Positions 1-6,556 of a stretch of 7,193 nucleotides of DNA are shown here, piece by piece. The notes under the pieces were generated by a model. It did no database searches. It had not been told where the DNA came from and was given only the letters and a program-made list of their open reading frames with translations. The position numbers and the translations under genes are program-made. Numbering within the stretch: position 1 is the first letter of the stretch; every line of letters starts with the position of its first letter. Origin of the DNA: an uncultured Lachnospiraceae bacterium (GTDB lineage: Bacteria > Bacillota > Clostridia > Lachnospirales > Lachnospiraceae); assembly GCA_947177515.1 (NCBI GenBank), contig CAMWUU010000187.1, forward strand, positions 1 through 7,193. Reading direction: 5' to 3'.

Positions 1-18
1 ATATAAACCCGAAGCGCC

Positions 19-24
19 GAGGTG
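19..24 (+). promoter_or_regulatory. ribosome binding site of sigK
   Basis: GAGGTG lies 4 bases before the TTG at 29. It matches the 3' end of 16S rRNA well, although the spacing is short. It is the main argument for the TTG as the true start, because no ATG or GTG lies in frame between the window edge and this point. Confidence 0.6.
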
Positions 25-28
25 TTCT

Positions 29-667
29 TTGCAGGCTTTTCTTAAACCACTAAGCGCCAAGGAAGAAGCCAGACAACTTGAGCGGATGCGCGCCGGATGC
101 GGGGATGCACGCAGGATTTTAATTGAGCACAACCTGCGTCTGGTCGCACATATTGTTAAAAAATATAATCTCCCGGAACGGGATGCGGATGATTTCATCT
201 CCATTGGGACAATTGGCCTGATCAAAGCCATCGATACCTTTAATCCGGGAAAAAATATAAGACTTGCGACTTACGCTTCAAGATGTATTGACAATGAACT
301 GCTGATGACATTGCGCAGCAACAAAAAACAGGCGAGGGAAGTTTCGCTTTCAGAGCCGATCGGCTCCGACCGTGAGGGCAACGAGATTACACTGCTTGAT
401 GTAATTGAAACGGAGGATGAGGCCGTGGAGGACCGCCTGCACGAAGAAGATAAACGCAGCCTGTTAAAAGGCTTTCTGTTTGCGAACTTAAGCGGGCGTG
501 AGCGTGAAATCCTTCTTTACCGCTACGGGCTTTACGGCTACCCGGAAATTACACAGCGGGAGATTGCCGACCGGTTCCAGATTTCCCGCAGCTATGTTTC
601 GCGCATAGAAAAAAAAGCTCTTACAAAACTGCGCAAATGCTATGATGCATCGGAGGTTGCTTTTTAA
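29..667 (+). CDS. sigK: RNA polymerase sporulation sigma factor SigK
   Basis: Sigma-70 family factor for late mother-cell gene expression during sporulation (coat, cortex and mother-cell lysis genes). The opening FLKPLS followed by an acidic stretch is typical of SigK. Region 2 runs from about residue 35 (NLRLVAHIVKKY) through DFISIGTIGLIKAID to RLATYASRCIDNELLM (about 93). The SigK-type linker EPIGSDREGNEITLLDV is at 109-125. Region 4 lies at about 153-203 and ends in the helix-turn-helix TQREIADRFQISRSYVSRIE. The TTG start gives 212 residues and leaves no room for the hydrophobic pro-sequence of Bacillus pro-SigK. The upstream frame stays open to the edge, but its nine codons (YKPEAPRCS) are not hydrophobic. 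The frame is continuous, so no skin-type element interrupts the gene. Its own terminator follows. SigE, F and G are less likely because of the N-terminal FLKPLS signature. Confidence 0.93.
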   Translation: MQAFLKPLSAKEEARQLERMRAGCGDARRILIEHNLRLVAHIVKKYNLPERDADDFISIGTIGLIKAIDTFNPGKNIRLATYASRCIDNELLMTLRSNKKQAREVSLSEPIGSDREGNEITLLDVIETEDEAVEDRLHEEDKRSLLKGFLFANLSGREREILLYRYGLYGYPEITQREIADRFQISRSYVSRIEKKALTKLRKCYDASEVAF

Positions 668-668
668 G

Positions 669-700
669 CCCGGGAGGAAAATTTTCCTCCCGGGTTGTTT
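669..700 (+). terminator. rho-independent terminator of sigK
   Basis: A perfect 26-bp palindrome (arms CCCGGGAGGAAAA and TTTTCCTCCCGGG, 669-681 and 682-694) begins two bases after the sigK stop and is followed by TTGTTT. The GC-rich outer stem and trailing T run fit an intrinsic terminator for the plus strand. It may also slow minus-strand transcription arriving from the convergent U32 gene, but on that side the trailing sequence is CTTAAAAAGC, which lacks a U run. Confidence 0.85.
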
Positions 701-740
701 CATGGTGTGGGAAAGCACCCTCCATTCAGCCCTCTTCCCT

Positions 741-2018
741 TTACGCTTCTTCTTCCCCCTTCCGTTTCTGCCGAACCAGGTCAAACATTTCAAGTTCCTG
801 ATCAAACCGCACAAAAATCTCCTGTTTCGGGTGCGGGCAGCTCTGCATCAGATTCCCCTCCCCATCGCGGATGGCAAGCACCGTAACCTTTTGGTTCTCC
901 CCGGAAGGCTTCATAACTTCCGCCATATCACCGACAAAAAAACGGTTGCGCTGTTCCATCCTGCACCAGCCATCTTCCACCCCATAGATAAGACCCAGGT
1001 AGGCATAGTCCTTTACATACATACTGTTATCATAAATTTGTGCATCCGCCCCGGGCTTGCCAAAGAAAAAACCGGTTGTATATTGCCGGTACGTACATTT
1101 TCCGATTTCACTGCGGTACCAGGACAGATTTTTGCGGTAACATTCTTCCGAAATAAAATAATCGTCGATTGCCCTTCGGTAGGTACGCGCCATCGCCGCT
1201 ACATAGAGCGCCGTCTTCATACGCCCTTCCACCTTGAAACTATCAATGCCCGCCGCCACAAGTTCCGGGATATGCTCCACCATACACAGATCCCTGGAAT
1301 TAAAAATATATGTCCCACGATCATTCTCAAATACGGGAAGGTATTCGCCCGGCCTTGTTTCTTCCATCAGATAGTATTTCCAGCGGCATGGATGGGTGCA
1401 GGCTCCAAGATTTGCGTCCCGCCCTGTAAAATAATTGCTTAACAGGCAGCGTCCCGAATAGGAAATACACATCGCACCATGCACAAAAGTTTCCAGTTCC
1501 AAATCATCGGGGATATGGGCGCGGATTTGGGCAATCTCAGCAAGCGAAAGTTCACGCGCTGTTACCACGCGTTTTGCTCCCAGTTTTTTCCAAAACAGGC
1601 AGGTACGATAATTTACATTATTTGCCTGGGTACTGATATGGATTTCCATCCGGGGCAGCAGTTCCCTCGCCATCTCAAATACACCGGGATCGGAAATAAT
1701 GAGTGCATCCGGCCGGAGCGTATCAAGCTCTAAAAAATATTCCTTTATTCCGTCCAAATCCCGGTTATGCGCCGTAATATTGGCTGTCACATACACCTTT
1801 TTCCCCCGCGCATGTGCAAATTCAATTCCCGCCGCCATCTCCTGCACCGAAAAGTTTTTCGCCTTTGCGCGAAGCCCATACTGCTCCCCGCCAATATAAA
1901 CCGCGTCCGCGCCGTACATTACTGCCACCTGCAAGACTTCCAGGCTGCTTGCCGGGATCAGCAGTTCCGGTTTTGATGGCCGCCGTTTTTGTTTCCCTGT
2001 ATCCGTCTGATTTTCCAT
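741..2018 (-). CDS. trhP: U32 peptidase family protein, likely tRNA ho5U34 hydroxylation protein TrhP
   Basis: Member of the U32 family, which despite its name includes the RNA hydroxylation proteins TrhP (tRNA U34 to 5-hydroxyuridine, prephenate-dependent) and RlhA. The 425-residue protein opens with a TIM-barrel-like segment (PELLIPASSLEVLQVAVMYG). It carries the U32 signature ETFVHGAMCISYSGRCLLS and four conserved cysteines at about residues 184, 191, 207 and 211, the likely Fe-S ligands. NSRDLCMVEHIPEL and FKVEGRMK are further family blocks, and the length suits B. subtilis YrrO/TrhP2. I chose the ATG at 2018 because AGGAGG (2034-2029) lies 10 bases upstream; a TTG at 2021 is possible and adds one residue. 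It is the last gene of the minus-strand cluster, 100 bp after trmR, whose product methylates the ho5U this protein should make. B. subtilis has two such genes here (yrrN, yrrO); only one is seen in this window. Family is certain, the exact substrate is inferred from context. Confidence 0.9.
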   Translation of the reverse strand: MENQTDTGKQKRRPSKPELLIPASSLEVLQVAVMYGADAVYIGGEQYGLRAKAKNFSVQEMAAGIEFAHARGKKVYVTANITAHNRDLDGIKEYFLELDTLRPDALIISDPGVFEMARELLPRMEIHISTQANNVNYRTCLFWKKLGAKRVVTARELSLAEIAQIRAHIPDDLELETFVHGAMCISYSGRCLLSNYFTGRDANLGACTHPCRWKYYLMEETRPGEYLPVFENDRGTYIFNSRDLCMVEHIPELVAAGIDSFKVEGRMKTALYVAAMARTYRRAIDDYFISEECYRKNLSWYRSEIGKCTYRQYTTGFFFGKPGADAQIYDNSMYVKDYAYLGLIYGVEDGWCRMEQRNRFFVGDMAEVMKPSGENQKVTVLAIRDGEGNLMQSCPHPKQEIFVRFDQELEMFDLVRQKRKGEEEA

Positions 2019-2108
2019 CAATCTTATTCCTCCTTCGGGTGCACCATAAAAGATTGCCTTCTAATAGTCTATATTTCCCCAGCCATTTCTGCACTTTCCC
2101 TGTCTGGA

Positions 2109-2133
2109 AGATGCCCTCTTAAAATGGGCATCT
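2109..2133 (-). other. hairpin over the trmR stop codon
   Basis: An 8-bp perfect inverted repeat (AGATGCCC at 2133-2126 and GGGCATCT at 2116-2109 on the minus strand) encloses a 9-base loop containing the TAA stop of trmR. No U run follows (TCCAGACAGG), so it is not a standard terminator. It could protect the 3' end, mark a processing site, or partly reduce read-through into the U32 gene. The role is not shown by the sequence. Confidence 0.4.
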
Positions 2134-2955
2134 GCAAAATGTCGTAACAGACATCCCGTCCCCGACCGGAAGAACCGCTGTATTCAGTCCTTCCCGATGG
2201 GTCAGTTCATACAGGTACTCCCGCATACGCATATGGATGCCCCGGTCACGGCGCGGGATTGCAAATTTTGACTCCGCAACACTGCCCTCCTGGAGCACAT
2301 TGTCCGTTACAAAAATACCGTCTTCGGAAAGCAGTGCCAGGATATGCGGGAGAAAATTCATGTACTGCCCTTTCGCCGCATCCATAAAAATTAAATCATA
2401 TTTCCCGCCGAATTCCCCATCCTGCCAAACCGAAGCCTCCCCGGCTGGAAGATAGACTTCCTGTATCCCTTCCTGTGCCAGCTCCCTTTTTGCCAAATTC
2501 CCCTGCACCATATTACAAAGCGCCATATCCTCATCCTTTCGCCCCGCACCAAAGAACCGGGATGCCATCTTTGTTTTGTGGCCGCCTTCTGCCAGATCTT
2601 TTAATACATCTGCCGCCTCCCCGATTAGGAGGGCAATCCGCTTTGCACAGGGTGCTGCTGCCAGATTTTCTTTGGCCGGTACAATGCGCATTGGCACTTT
2701 TTCAATGGTGGCAATCCGCCCATCCTCCGGCAGATACCCATTCATATACATACAGGAAAAACCGACCGCTGTCCCAACTTCCAAAACCCGCTTCGGACGG
2801 CGCATACGAATGAAAAAACGCAAAAGTGCCTGAGCATCCTTGCGGATGATCGGCACCCCGTCAGCAATTGCCTGTTCCTCCAGTTTTGCCAGATATGGCG
2901 GCATATCCTGCTCCAACGAGCGAAGATACGCCGCAATTCTCTCCTCTACTATCAT
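2119..2955 (-). CDS. trmR: tRNA 5-hydroxyuridine methyltransferase TrmR (YrrM-type O-methyltransferase), with insert
   Basis: SAM-dependent class I O-methyltransferase of the YrrM/TrmR group, which methylates ho5U34 of tRNA to mo5U34 in B. subtilis. Motif I is VLEVGTAVGF (57-66) and motif II is IATIEK (81-86). The metal-binding segment FMDAAKGQY has D192, and VTDNV has D218/N219. The C-terminal LPVGDGMSV block is conserved. The start is the ATG at 2955, giving MIVEERI, with a purine-rich GAGGG site 7 bases upstream. An ATG at 3012, directly after the mltG stop, would add 19 charged residues but has a poorly placed binding site. An unusual 60-residue segment lies between a GEA motif at 112-114 and a second GEA at 172-174. 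Without it the protein would be 218 residues, close to the usual length of about 217. All catalytic motifs lie outside the insert, so the enzyme may still be active. It lies between the mltG-like and U32 genes. Confidence 0.88.
   Translation of the reverse strand: MIVEERIAAYLRSLEQDMPPYLAKLEEQAIADGVPIIRKDAQALLRFFIRMRRPKRVLEVGTAVGFSCMYMNGYLPEDGRIATIEKVPMRIVPAKENLAAAPCAKRIALLIGEAADVLKDLAEGGHKTKMASRFFGAGRKDEDMALCNMVQGNLAKRELAQEGIQEVYLPAGEASVWQDGEFGGKYDLIFMDAAKGQYMNFLPHILALLSEDGIFVTDNVLQEGSVAESKFAIPRRDRGIHMRMREYLYELTHREGLNTAVLPVGDGMSVTTFCRCPF
2435..2623. repeat. 9-bp direct repeats bounding a 180-bp in-frame segment in trmR
   Basis: GCCTCCCCG occurs at 2435-2443 and again at 2615-2623 (plus-strand reading), exactly 180 bases apart, so in the same codon phase. 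Each copy encodes the GEA tripeptide of the methyltransferase. Removing one copy plus the intervening sequence would restore an ordinary-length trmR. The pattern fits an insertion with a short target duplication or a recombination event between short repeats; 9 bases of GC-rich identity could also be partly due to conserved codons. Confidence 0.55.
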
Positions 2956-3012
2956 TTCCTCTCCCTCTTTGTGTTTTCCATTTTTTTCCATATCCCCAGG
3001 TTCCCTTTCCAT

Positions 3013-3558
3013 TTATCCTTCGTCGCCATCTTCACCGTTTTTTCCGGCATCATCCCTGTCTTTTCCCGAATCCCCATCCCCTTCTTTTGGTTCATCGCCG
3101 TTTTCGGTACCGCCCGATCCATTCCCCCCACCAATCCCATCGATTGCGGATTCGATGCTCTCCTCCGCAGCGATGGAATTTTTCGAGTCCGTAATCACTT
3201 CCAGGATTTCATTGTAATCCATGGAAGTATTCAGGATGTAGGTTCCTGGCATAATATTATACTCTTTTAATTTTGTTTTCACATAAAATGAATACTTGTC
3301 CACAATAACAAGGCTTGTTTCCAGCTTTGTCGCAATATTCATCGTCGTTTCACCGCGGTAAATCTGGACGGGCACATTCGTCCCAGGTGCCTGCGCGCGT
3401 GCCACGGAACCAAATACCTCATAAGAAAAACGGTAGAGGAAGGTTGCACCACGGTATATGGCAGCAACCACCAGCAGATAAAATATAATATTCAAAATAA
3501 ACCGCGTGATCGCCCCGGTCAGACGAAGCGCCAGCTTTCCCGATGTTGACTTTTTCAT
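3013..3558 (-). CDS. MltG/YceG-like membrane protein, catalytic domain absent
   Basis: This gene occupies the place of mltG (B. subtilis yrrL), which encodes the endolytic transglycosylase that terminates glycan strands. It has only 181 residues against roughly 340-380 for full MltG. A short basic cytoplasmic start is followed by one membrane helix at about 16-38 (TRFILNIIFYLLVVAAIY). A LysM-like N-terminal module runs at about 62-126 (VPVQIYRGETTMNIATKLE, then YNIMPGTYILNTSMDYNEIL). Residues 139-181 are a low-complexity acidic and glycine-rich tail. The C-terminal YceG catalytic domain with its active-site glutamate is missing, and the reading frame ends cleanly without sign of a remnant downstream, since trmR follows at once. 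The AAAGG site lies 7 bases before the ATG, and RNase J ends 14 bases upstream. It may bind peptidoglycan or partners at the outer membrane face rather than cut glycan. Similar short forms may be usual in Lachnospiraceae; I recall this but cannot verify it. Confidence 0.78.
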   Translation of the reverse strand: MKKSTSGKLALRLTGAITRFILNIIFYLLVVAAIYRGATFLYRFSYEVFGSVARAQAPGTNVPVQIYRGETTMNIATKLETSLVIVDKYSFYVKTKLKEYNIMPGTYILNTSMDYNEILEVITDSKNSIAAEESIESAIDGIGGGNGSGGTENGDEPKEGDGDSGKDRDDAGKNGEDGDEG

Positions 3559-3572
3559 ATTGCAGCCTTTCT

Positions 3573-5570
3573 TTATACTTCCATAATAATCGGCAGAATC
3601 ATTGGATTCCGCTTCATCTTCTTCCAGAGATAATCGCTAAGCGAATCCCTGATCTCATTTTTTATTTTTCCCCAGTCCGTCGTGTTCCTTGCAAAACAGT
3701 GGTCAAGCGCTTCATTGACTACCTGCGCGGCCTCATCCATCAGATTTTCCGACTCGCGCACATAGACAAAACCACGGGATACAATATCCGGTCCCGCCAA
3801 TAATTGGTTGGAATATTTTTCCAATGTCAGCACCACAATGATCAGGCCGTTTTCTGAGAGATACTGACGATCCCGCAAAACAATATTGCCCACATCGCCA
3901 ACCCCAAGACCATCCACAAAGATCCCCTGCGCCGGCACACAGCCCGTTACCGCGGCATATTCCCCCTCCAGTTCCAGCACATCACCGGATTTTAATAAGA
4001 AAATATTCTCCTTCGGCACCCCCATCTCCTGTGCCAGTTCACAGTGGCGGTATCGGTGGCGATACTCCCCATGCACTGGTATCGCGTATTTCGGCCTGGT
4101 AAGCGCATAGATTAACTTGATCTCCTCCTGGCAGGCATGGCCGGATACATGCGTATCCTGAAAAATCACCTTCGCCCCCATCATGGTCAGTTCGTTGATT
4201 ACTTTCGAAACACTCTTCTCATTGCCAGGAATCGGTGTGGAACTGAAAATAACAGTGTCCCCCGGGTTGATTGTCACCTTCTTGTGGATGTTTGCCGCCA
4301 TACGGGAGAGCGCGGCCATCGCCTCACCCTGGCTCCCCGTTGTGACAAGCACTAACTGGTCGTCCGTATAGTTCTTCATTGTTTCAATATCAATCAGCAG
4401 ATTATCCGGGATATCGATATAACCAAGTTCCATCGCCGTTGTAATAATATTGACCATGCTTCGGCCTTCAATAATCACCTTCCTGCCGTATTTGCGTGCC
4501 GAATTAATAATCTGCTGCACACGGTCCACATTTGAAGCAAACGTTGCGATAATAATGCGGTTATTACGGTTCTCAGCAAAAATATTATCAAATGTTTTAC
4601 CAACCGTCCGTTCCGAAGGAGTAAACCCCGGACGCAGTACGTTTGTACTCTCACACAGCAGGGCAAGCACTCCCTTGCGGCCAAGTTCCCCAAAACGCTG
4701 CAGGTCAATCATATCGCCAAAGACCGGTGTGTAATCCACCTTAAAATCGCCCGTGTGGATGATTAATCCTGCCGGTGTAAAAATCGCAAGCGCCGCAGCA
4801 TCCGCAATACTGTGGTTTGTGCGGATAAATTCAACGCGCATACAGCCAAGGCTGACGGACTGCCCATATTTGACAATCTTGCGCTTGGTGGATTTTAACA
4901 GGTTATGCTCCTTCAGCTTGTTTTCAATAATGCCGATGGTGAGCTTGGTCGCATAGACCGGCACATTGATTTCCTTGAGCACATACGGCAGGGAACCAAT
5001 ATGATCCTCATGCCCGTGTGTAATGGCAAAGCCCTTGATTTTTTCAATATTATCCTTGAGGTAGGTAATATCCGGGATAACAAGGTCGATCCCTAGCATA
5101 TCGTCCTCCGGGAATGCCAGACCGCAGTCCACAATCACAATACTGTCATCATACTCGATCGCGGTAATATTCATCCCGATCTGTTCTAGGCCGCCAAGCG
5201 GAATAATCTTAACCCGGTTTCCATTATCCTGCGGCTGCGGCTGGCTCCTGCGCCTTACAGTAGCTCTTGCTGGTTTGACCGGCTCCGGCAAAAAATTCTT
5301 TGTTTCCTTTCCCTCAGCCACCGGATCCTTCTGCGGTTTTTGGGGAACCCTGCCGCTCCTTACCGGCACAGCTTTTTTTACCGTCCTCTCCCTGACTGGC
5401 TTCTTCGCCGCCTTCTCCTCCTTAAGGACTGCTTTCGCCTCTTCCTTTGGCGCACCCGTCACCCTGCGCGGAGCGCGCCCCGGAACCCTGGCTCGCCTTA
5501 TTTTTCTTTCCTGTGCCGGTTTTTCCATATTCTGTCCGTTCGCATCCGGCAATTCATTTTCTCTTTTCAA
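3573..5570 (-). CDS. rnj: ribonuclease J with long basic N-terminal extension
   Basis: Metallo-beta-lactamase/beta-CASP ribonuclease with 5'-3' exonuclease and endonuclease activity, central to mRNA decay and 16S rRNA 5'-end maturation in Firmicutes. The core starts near residue 119 (VKIIPLGGLEQIGMN). The zinc motif HGHEDH is at 185-190, followed by NHSIAD with H253 and HTGDFK with D275. Beta-CASP motifs follow: TGSQGE (411-416), HVSGHA (474-479) and PVHGEYRH (498-505). The C-terminal domain ends LPIIMEV. The core of about 547 residues has the usual RNase J length. Residues 1-118 are an added Lys/Arg/Pro/Ala-rich, probably disordered stretch with no recognisable fold. The TTG start at 5570 is chosen because AGAGGA lies 4 bases upstream; an ATG at 5528 would shorten the extension by 14 residues but has a weaker site. 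A single gene lies here, 14 bases before the mltG-like gene. Whether it acts as RNase J1 or J2 cannot be told, but all visible metal ligands are intact. Confidence 0.96.
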   Translation of the reverse strand: MKRENELPDANGQNMEKPAQERKIRRARVPGRAPRRVTGAPKEEAKAVLKEEKAAKKPVRERTVKKAVPVRSGRVPQKPQKDPVAEGKETKNFLPEPVKPARATVRRRSQPQPQDNGNRVKIIPLGGLEQIGMNITAIEYDDSIVIVDCGLAFPEDDMLGIDLVIPDITYLKDNIEKIKGFAITHGHEDHIGSLPYVLKEINVPVYATKLTIGIIENKLKEHNLLKSTKRKIVKYGQSVSLGCMRVEFIRTNHSIADAAALAIFTPAGLIIHTGDFKVDYTPVFGDMIDLQRFGELGRKGVLALLCESTNVLRPGFTPSERTVGKTFDNIFAENRNNRIIIATFASNVDRVQQIINSARKYGRKVIIEGRSMVNIITTAMELGYIDIPDNLLIDIETMKNYTDDQLVLVTTGSQGEAMAALSRMAANIHKKVTINPGDTVIFSSTPIPGNEKSVSKVINELTMMGAKVIFQDTHVSGHACQEEIKLIYALTRPKYAIPVHGEYRHRYRHCELAQEMGVPKENIFLLKSGDVLELEGEYAAVTGCVPAQGIFVDGLGVGDVGNIVLRDRQYLSENGLIIVVLTLEKYSNQLLAGPDIVSRGFVYVRESENLMDEAAQVVNEALDHCFARNTTDWGKIKNEIRDSLSDYLWKKMKRNPMILPIIMEV

Positions 5571-5640
5571 ATTATCCTCTCATTCTGCCGTTTGTTTTTA
5601 CGGCTGTTATTTTTATTTCAAAGCGGACATGCCCGCCGGT

Positions 5641-5922
5641 TTACAAAAGATCCACATCCTCTAAAAGTTCCTCAAACACAGCGGCAACCGCACGCAGCTC
5701 TGTTTCATCTTCAACGATCTCATACAGTGCCTGCGAACTCGTGGCACCGGAAAGATCTTTTAAAATTAAGGCCTCCGCCTCCGGGGAATCAAAGTCCTCC
5801 GTTACAAGCAGATAATCAACCCCATAAAACCTAGTCTGCTCCAAAACACAGAACTGCACCTGCGTGCCGTCCTCCATCATAAACGGGATCTTCCTGCCAT
5901 CCCGGTTCTTATCTGTATCCAT
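5641..5922 (-). CDS. DUF1292 family protein (YrzB-like)
   Basis: A 93-residue acidic protein of unknown function, matching the DUF1292 family: a PFMMEDGTQVQFCVLEQTRFYGVDYLLV beta-rich core in pieces at about 13-40, then an acidic segment (SPEAEALILKDL) and a C-terminal helix (YEIVEDETELRAVAAVFEELLED). Its place directly after yqgF is the same as that of yrzB in B. subtilis, which is the main support. There is no signal peptide or membrane helix, so it is probably cytoplasmic. GGAAGG lies 10 bases before the ATG. The gap to yqgF is 50 bases and to RNase J 70 bases; the latter holds only a weak 5-bp hairpin (GCCGT/ACGGC). No biochemical role can be given. Confidence 0.85.
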   Translation of the reverse strand: MDTDKNRDGRKIPFMMEDGTQVQFCVLEQTRFYGVDYLLVTEDFDSPEAEALILKDLSGATSSQALYEIVEDETELRAVAAVFEELLEDVDLL

Positions 5923-5972
5923 TCAAGTAATACCTTCCTAAATATATCGATTTATTCCTGTGAAACTCCCTG

Positions 5973-6419
5973 CTATTTACTCGGAAAATCACACGGTAAA
6001 TTTGCCCGGTAATCAAGATAACTTTGCAAAATTACGGCGGCGGCAATCTTGTCCACCACTTCCATTTTCTTTTTCAGCCCCACCTCAGCTAAGTCAAGGA
6101 CGCGGTGCGCCGTAACCGTTGTTAGGCGCTCATCCCAGAGCAGGGTTTCAACCCCCGTCCTTCTTTTGATATCCTCCGCAAACGCCTCGCATTTTTGCGC
6201 ACGCTCACCCACAGTGTTATTCATGTTCTTCGGGTAACCGACCACAATAAGCTCCACCTCATATGCAAGAATCAATTCCTCAATCCTCGCATATGTCTGG
6301 CGCAGCTTGTTCTCCTGTTTGCGCCGGATGACCTCAAGCCCCTGTGCCGTGCACAAAAGCTCGTCGCTGACCGCAACACCGACAGTCACCGACCCGACAT
6401 CCAATCCCATTATTCTCAT
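5973..6419 (-). CDS. ruvX: YqgF/RuvX RNase H-fold nuclease, putative pre-16S rRNA processing
   Basis: YqgF family protein with an RNase H-like fold, annotated as a Holliday junction resolvase-like protein and shown in E. coli to act in 16S rRNA 5'-end processing. From the ATG at 6419 it has 148 residues. MRIMGLDVGSVTVGVAVSD opens the protein with catalytic D7; IVVGYPKNMNNTVGERAQ and LWDERLTTVTAHRVL (D96, E97) follow, and VDKIAAAVILQSYLD carries D123. All expected acidic residues are present. The start is uncertain. The ATG at 6419 begins where the family begins but has AGGA only 2 bases away. An ATG at 6410 has the same AGGA at about 10 bases. A GTG at 6488 has GGAG 5 bases upstream and would add 23 residues rich in Gly and Arg. 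It follows ireB after a 217-bp gap containing an 18-bp tandem repeat, and precedes the DUF1292 gene as in B. subtilis yrrK-yrzB. Confidence 0.92.
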   Translation of the reverse strand: MRIMGLDVGSVTVGVAVSDELLCTAQGLEVIRRKQENKLRQTYARIEELILAYEVELIVVGYPKNMNNTVGERAQKCEAFAEDIKRRTGVETLLWDERLTTVTAHRVLDLAEVGLKKKMEVVDKIAAAVILQSYLDYRANLPCDFPSK

Positions 6420-6556
6420 ATCCTGCCCGCTTGTCCGCCTTTTCCTTCCACCGGGTACTCCTAAGGACACCCCCCGCATACTGCCCACTTACACTCCATC
6501 CTAAAGACATACCTGCTGCGGTTCCCTATCAGGCTCCTCAAAATAATACCCGGATT

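Noticed and set aside
669..694. Palindrome as an operator or bidirectional terminator
   Set aside because: Position right after the sigK stop and the T run on one side only fit a plus-strand terminator best; the minus side lacks a U run.
488..814. Minus-strand open frame of 108 codons spanning the sigK end
   Set aside because: It overlaps sigK antisense and runs through the terminator palindrome; no binding site and a low-complexity Lys/Arg composition.
642..1442. Long plus-strand open frame of 266 codons beginning inside sigK
   Set aside because: It lies antisense to the well-conserved U32 gene, crosses the sigK terminator, has no family resemblance, and is rich in Pro, His, Arg and Phe as expected for a reverse shadow of a coding gene.
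2956..3012. Start of trmR at the ATG immediately after the mltG stop
   Set aside because: The AAGGA site is only 3 bases from this ATG, and the added 19 residues are charged low-complexity, whereas MIVEERI at 2955 looks like the normal family start. Translational coupling remains possible.
2869..3217. Plus-strand open frames rich in Ser and Pro opposite the mltG tail
   Set aside because: They are reverse shadows of the acidic, glycine-rich tail of the MltG-like protein and the start of trmR.
5587..5604. Hairpin GCCGT/ACGGC followed by a T-rich run on the plus strand, terminator-like
   Set aside because: No plus-strand gene precedes it, the stem is only 5 bp with an 8-base loop, and on the coding strand no T run follows.
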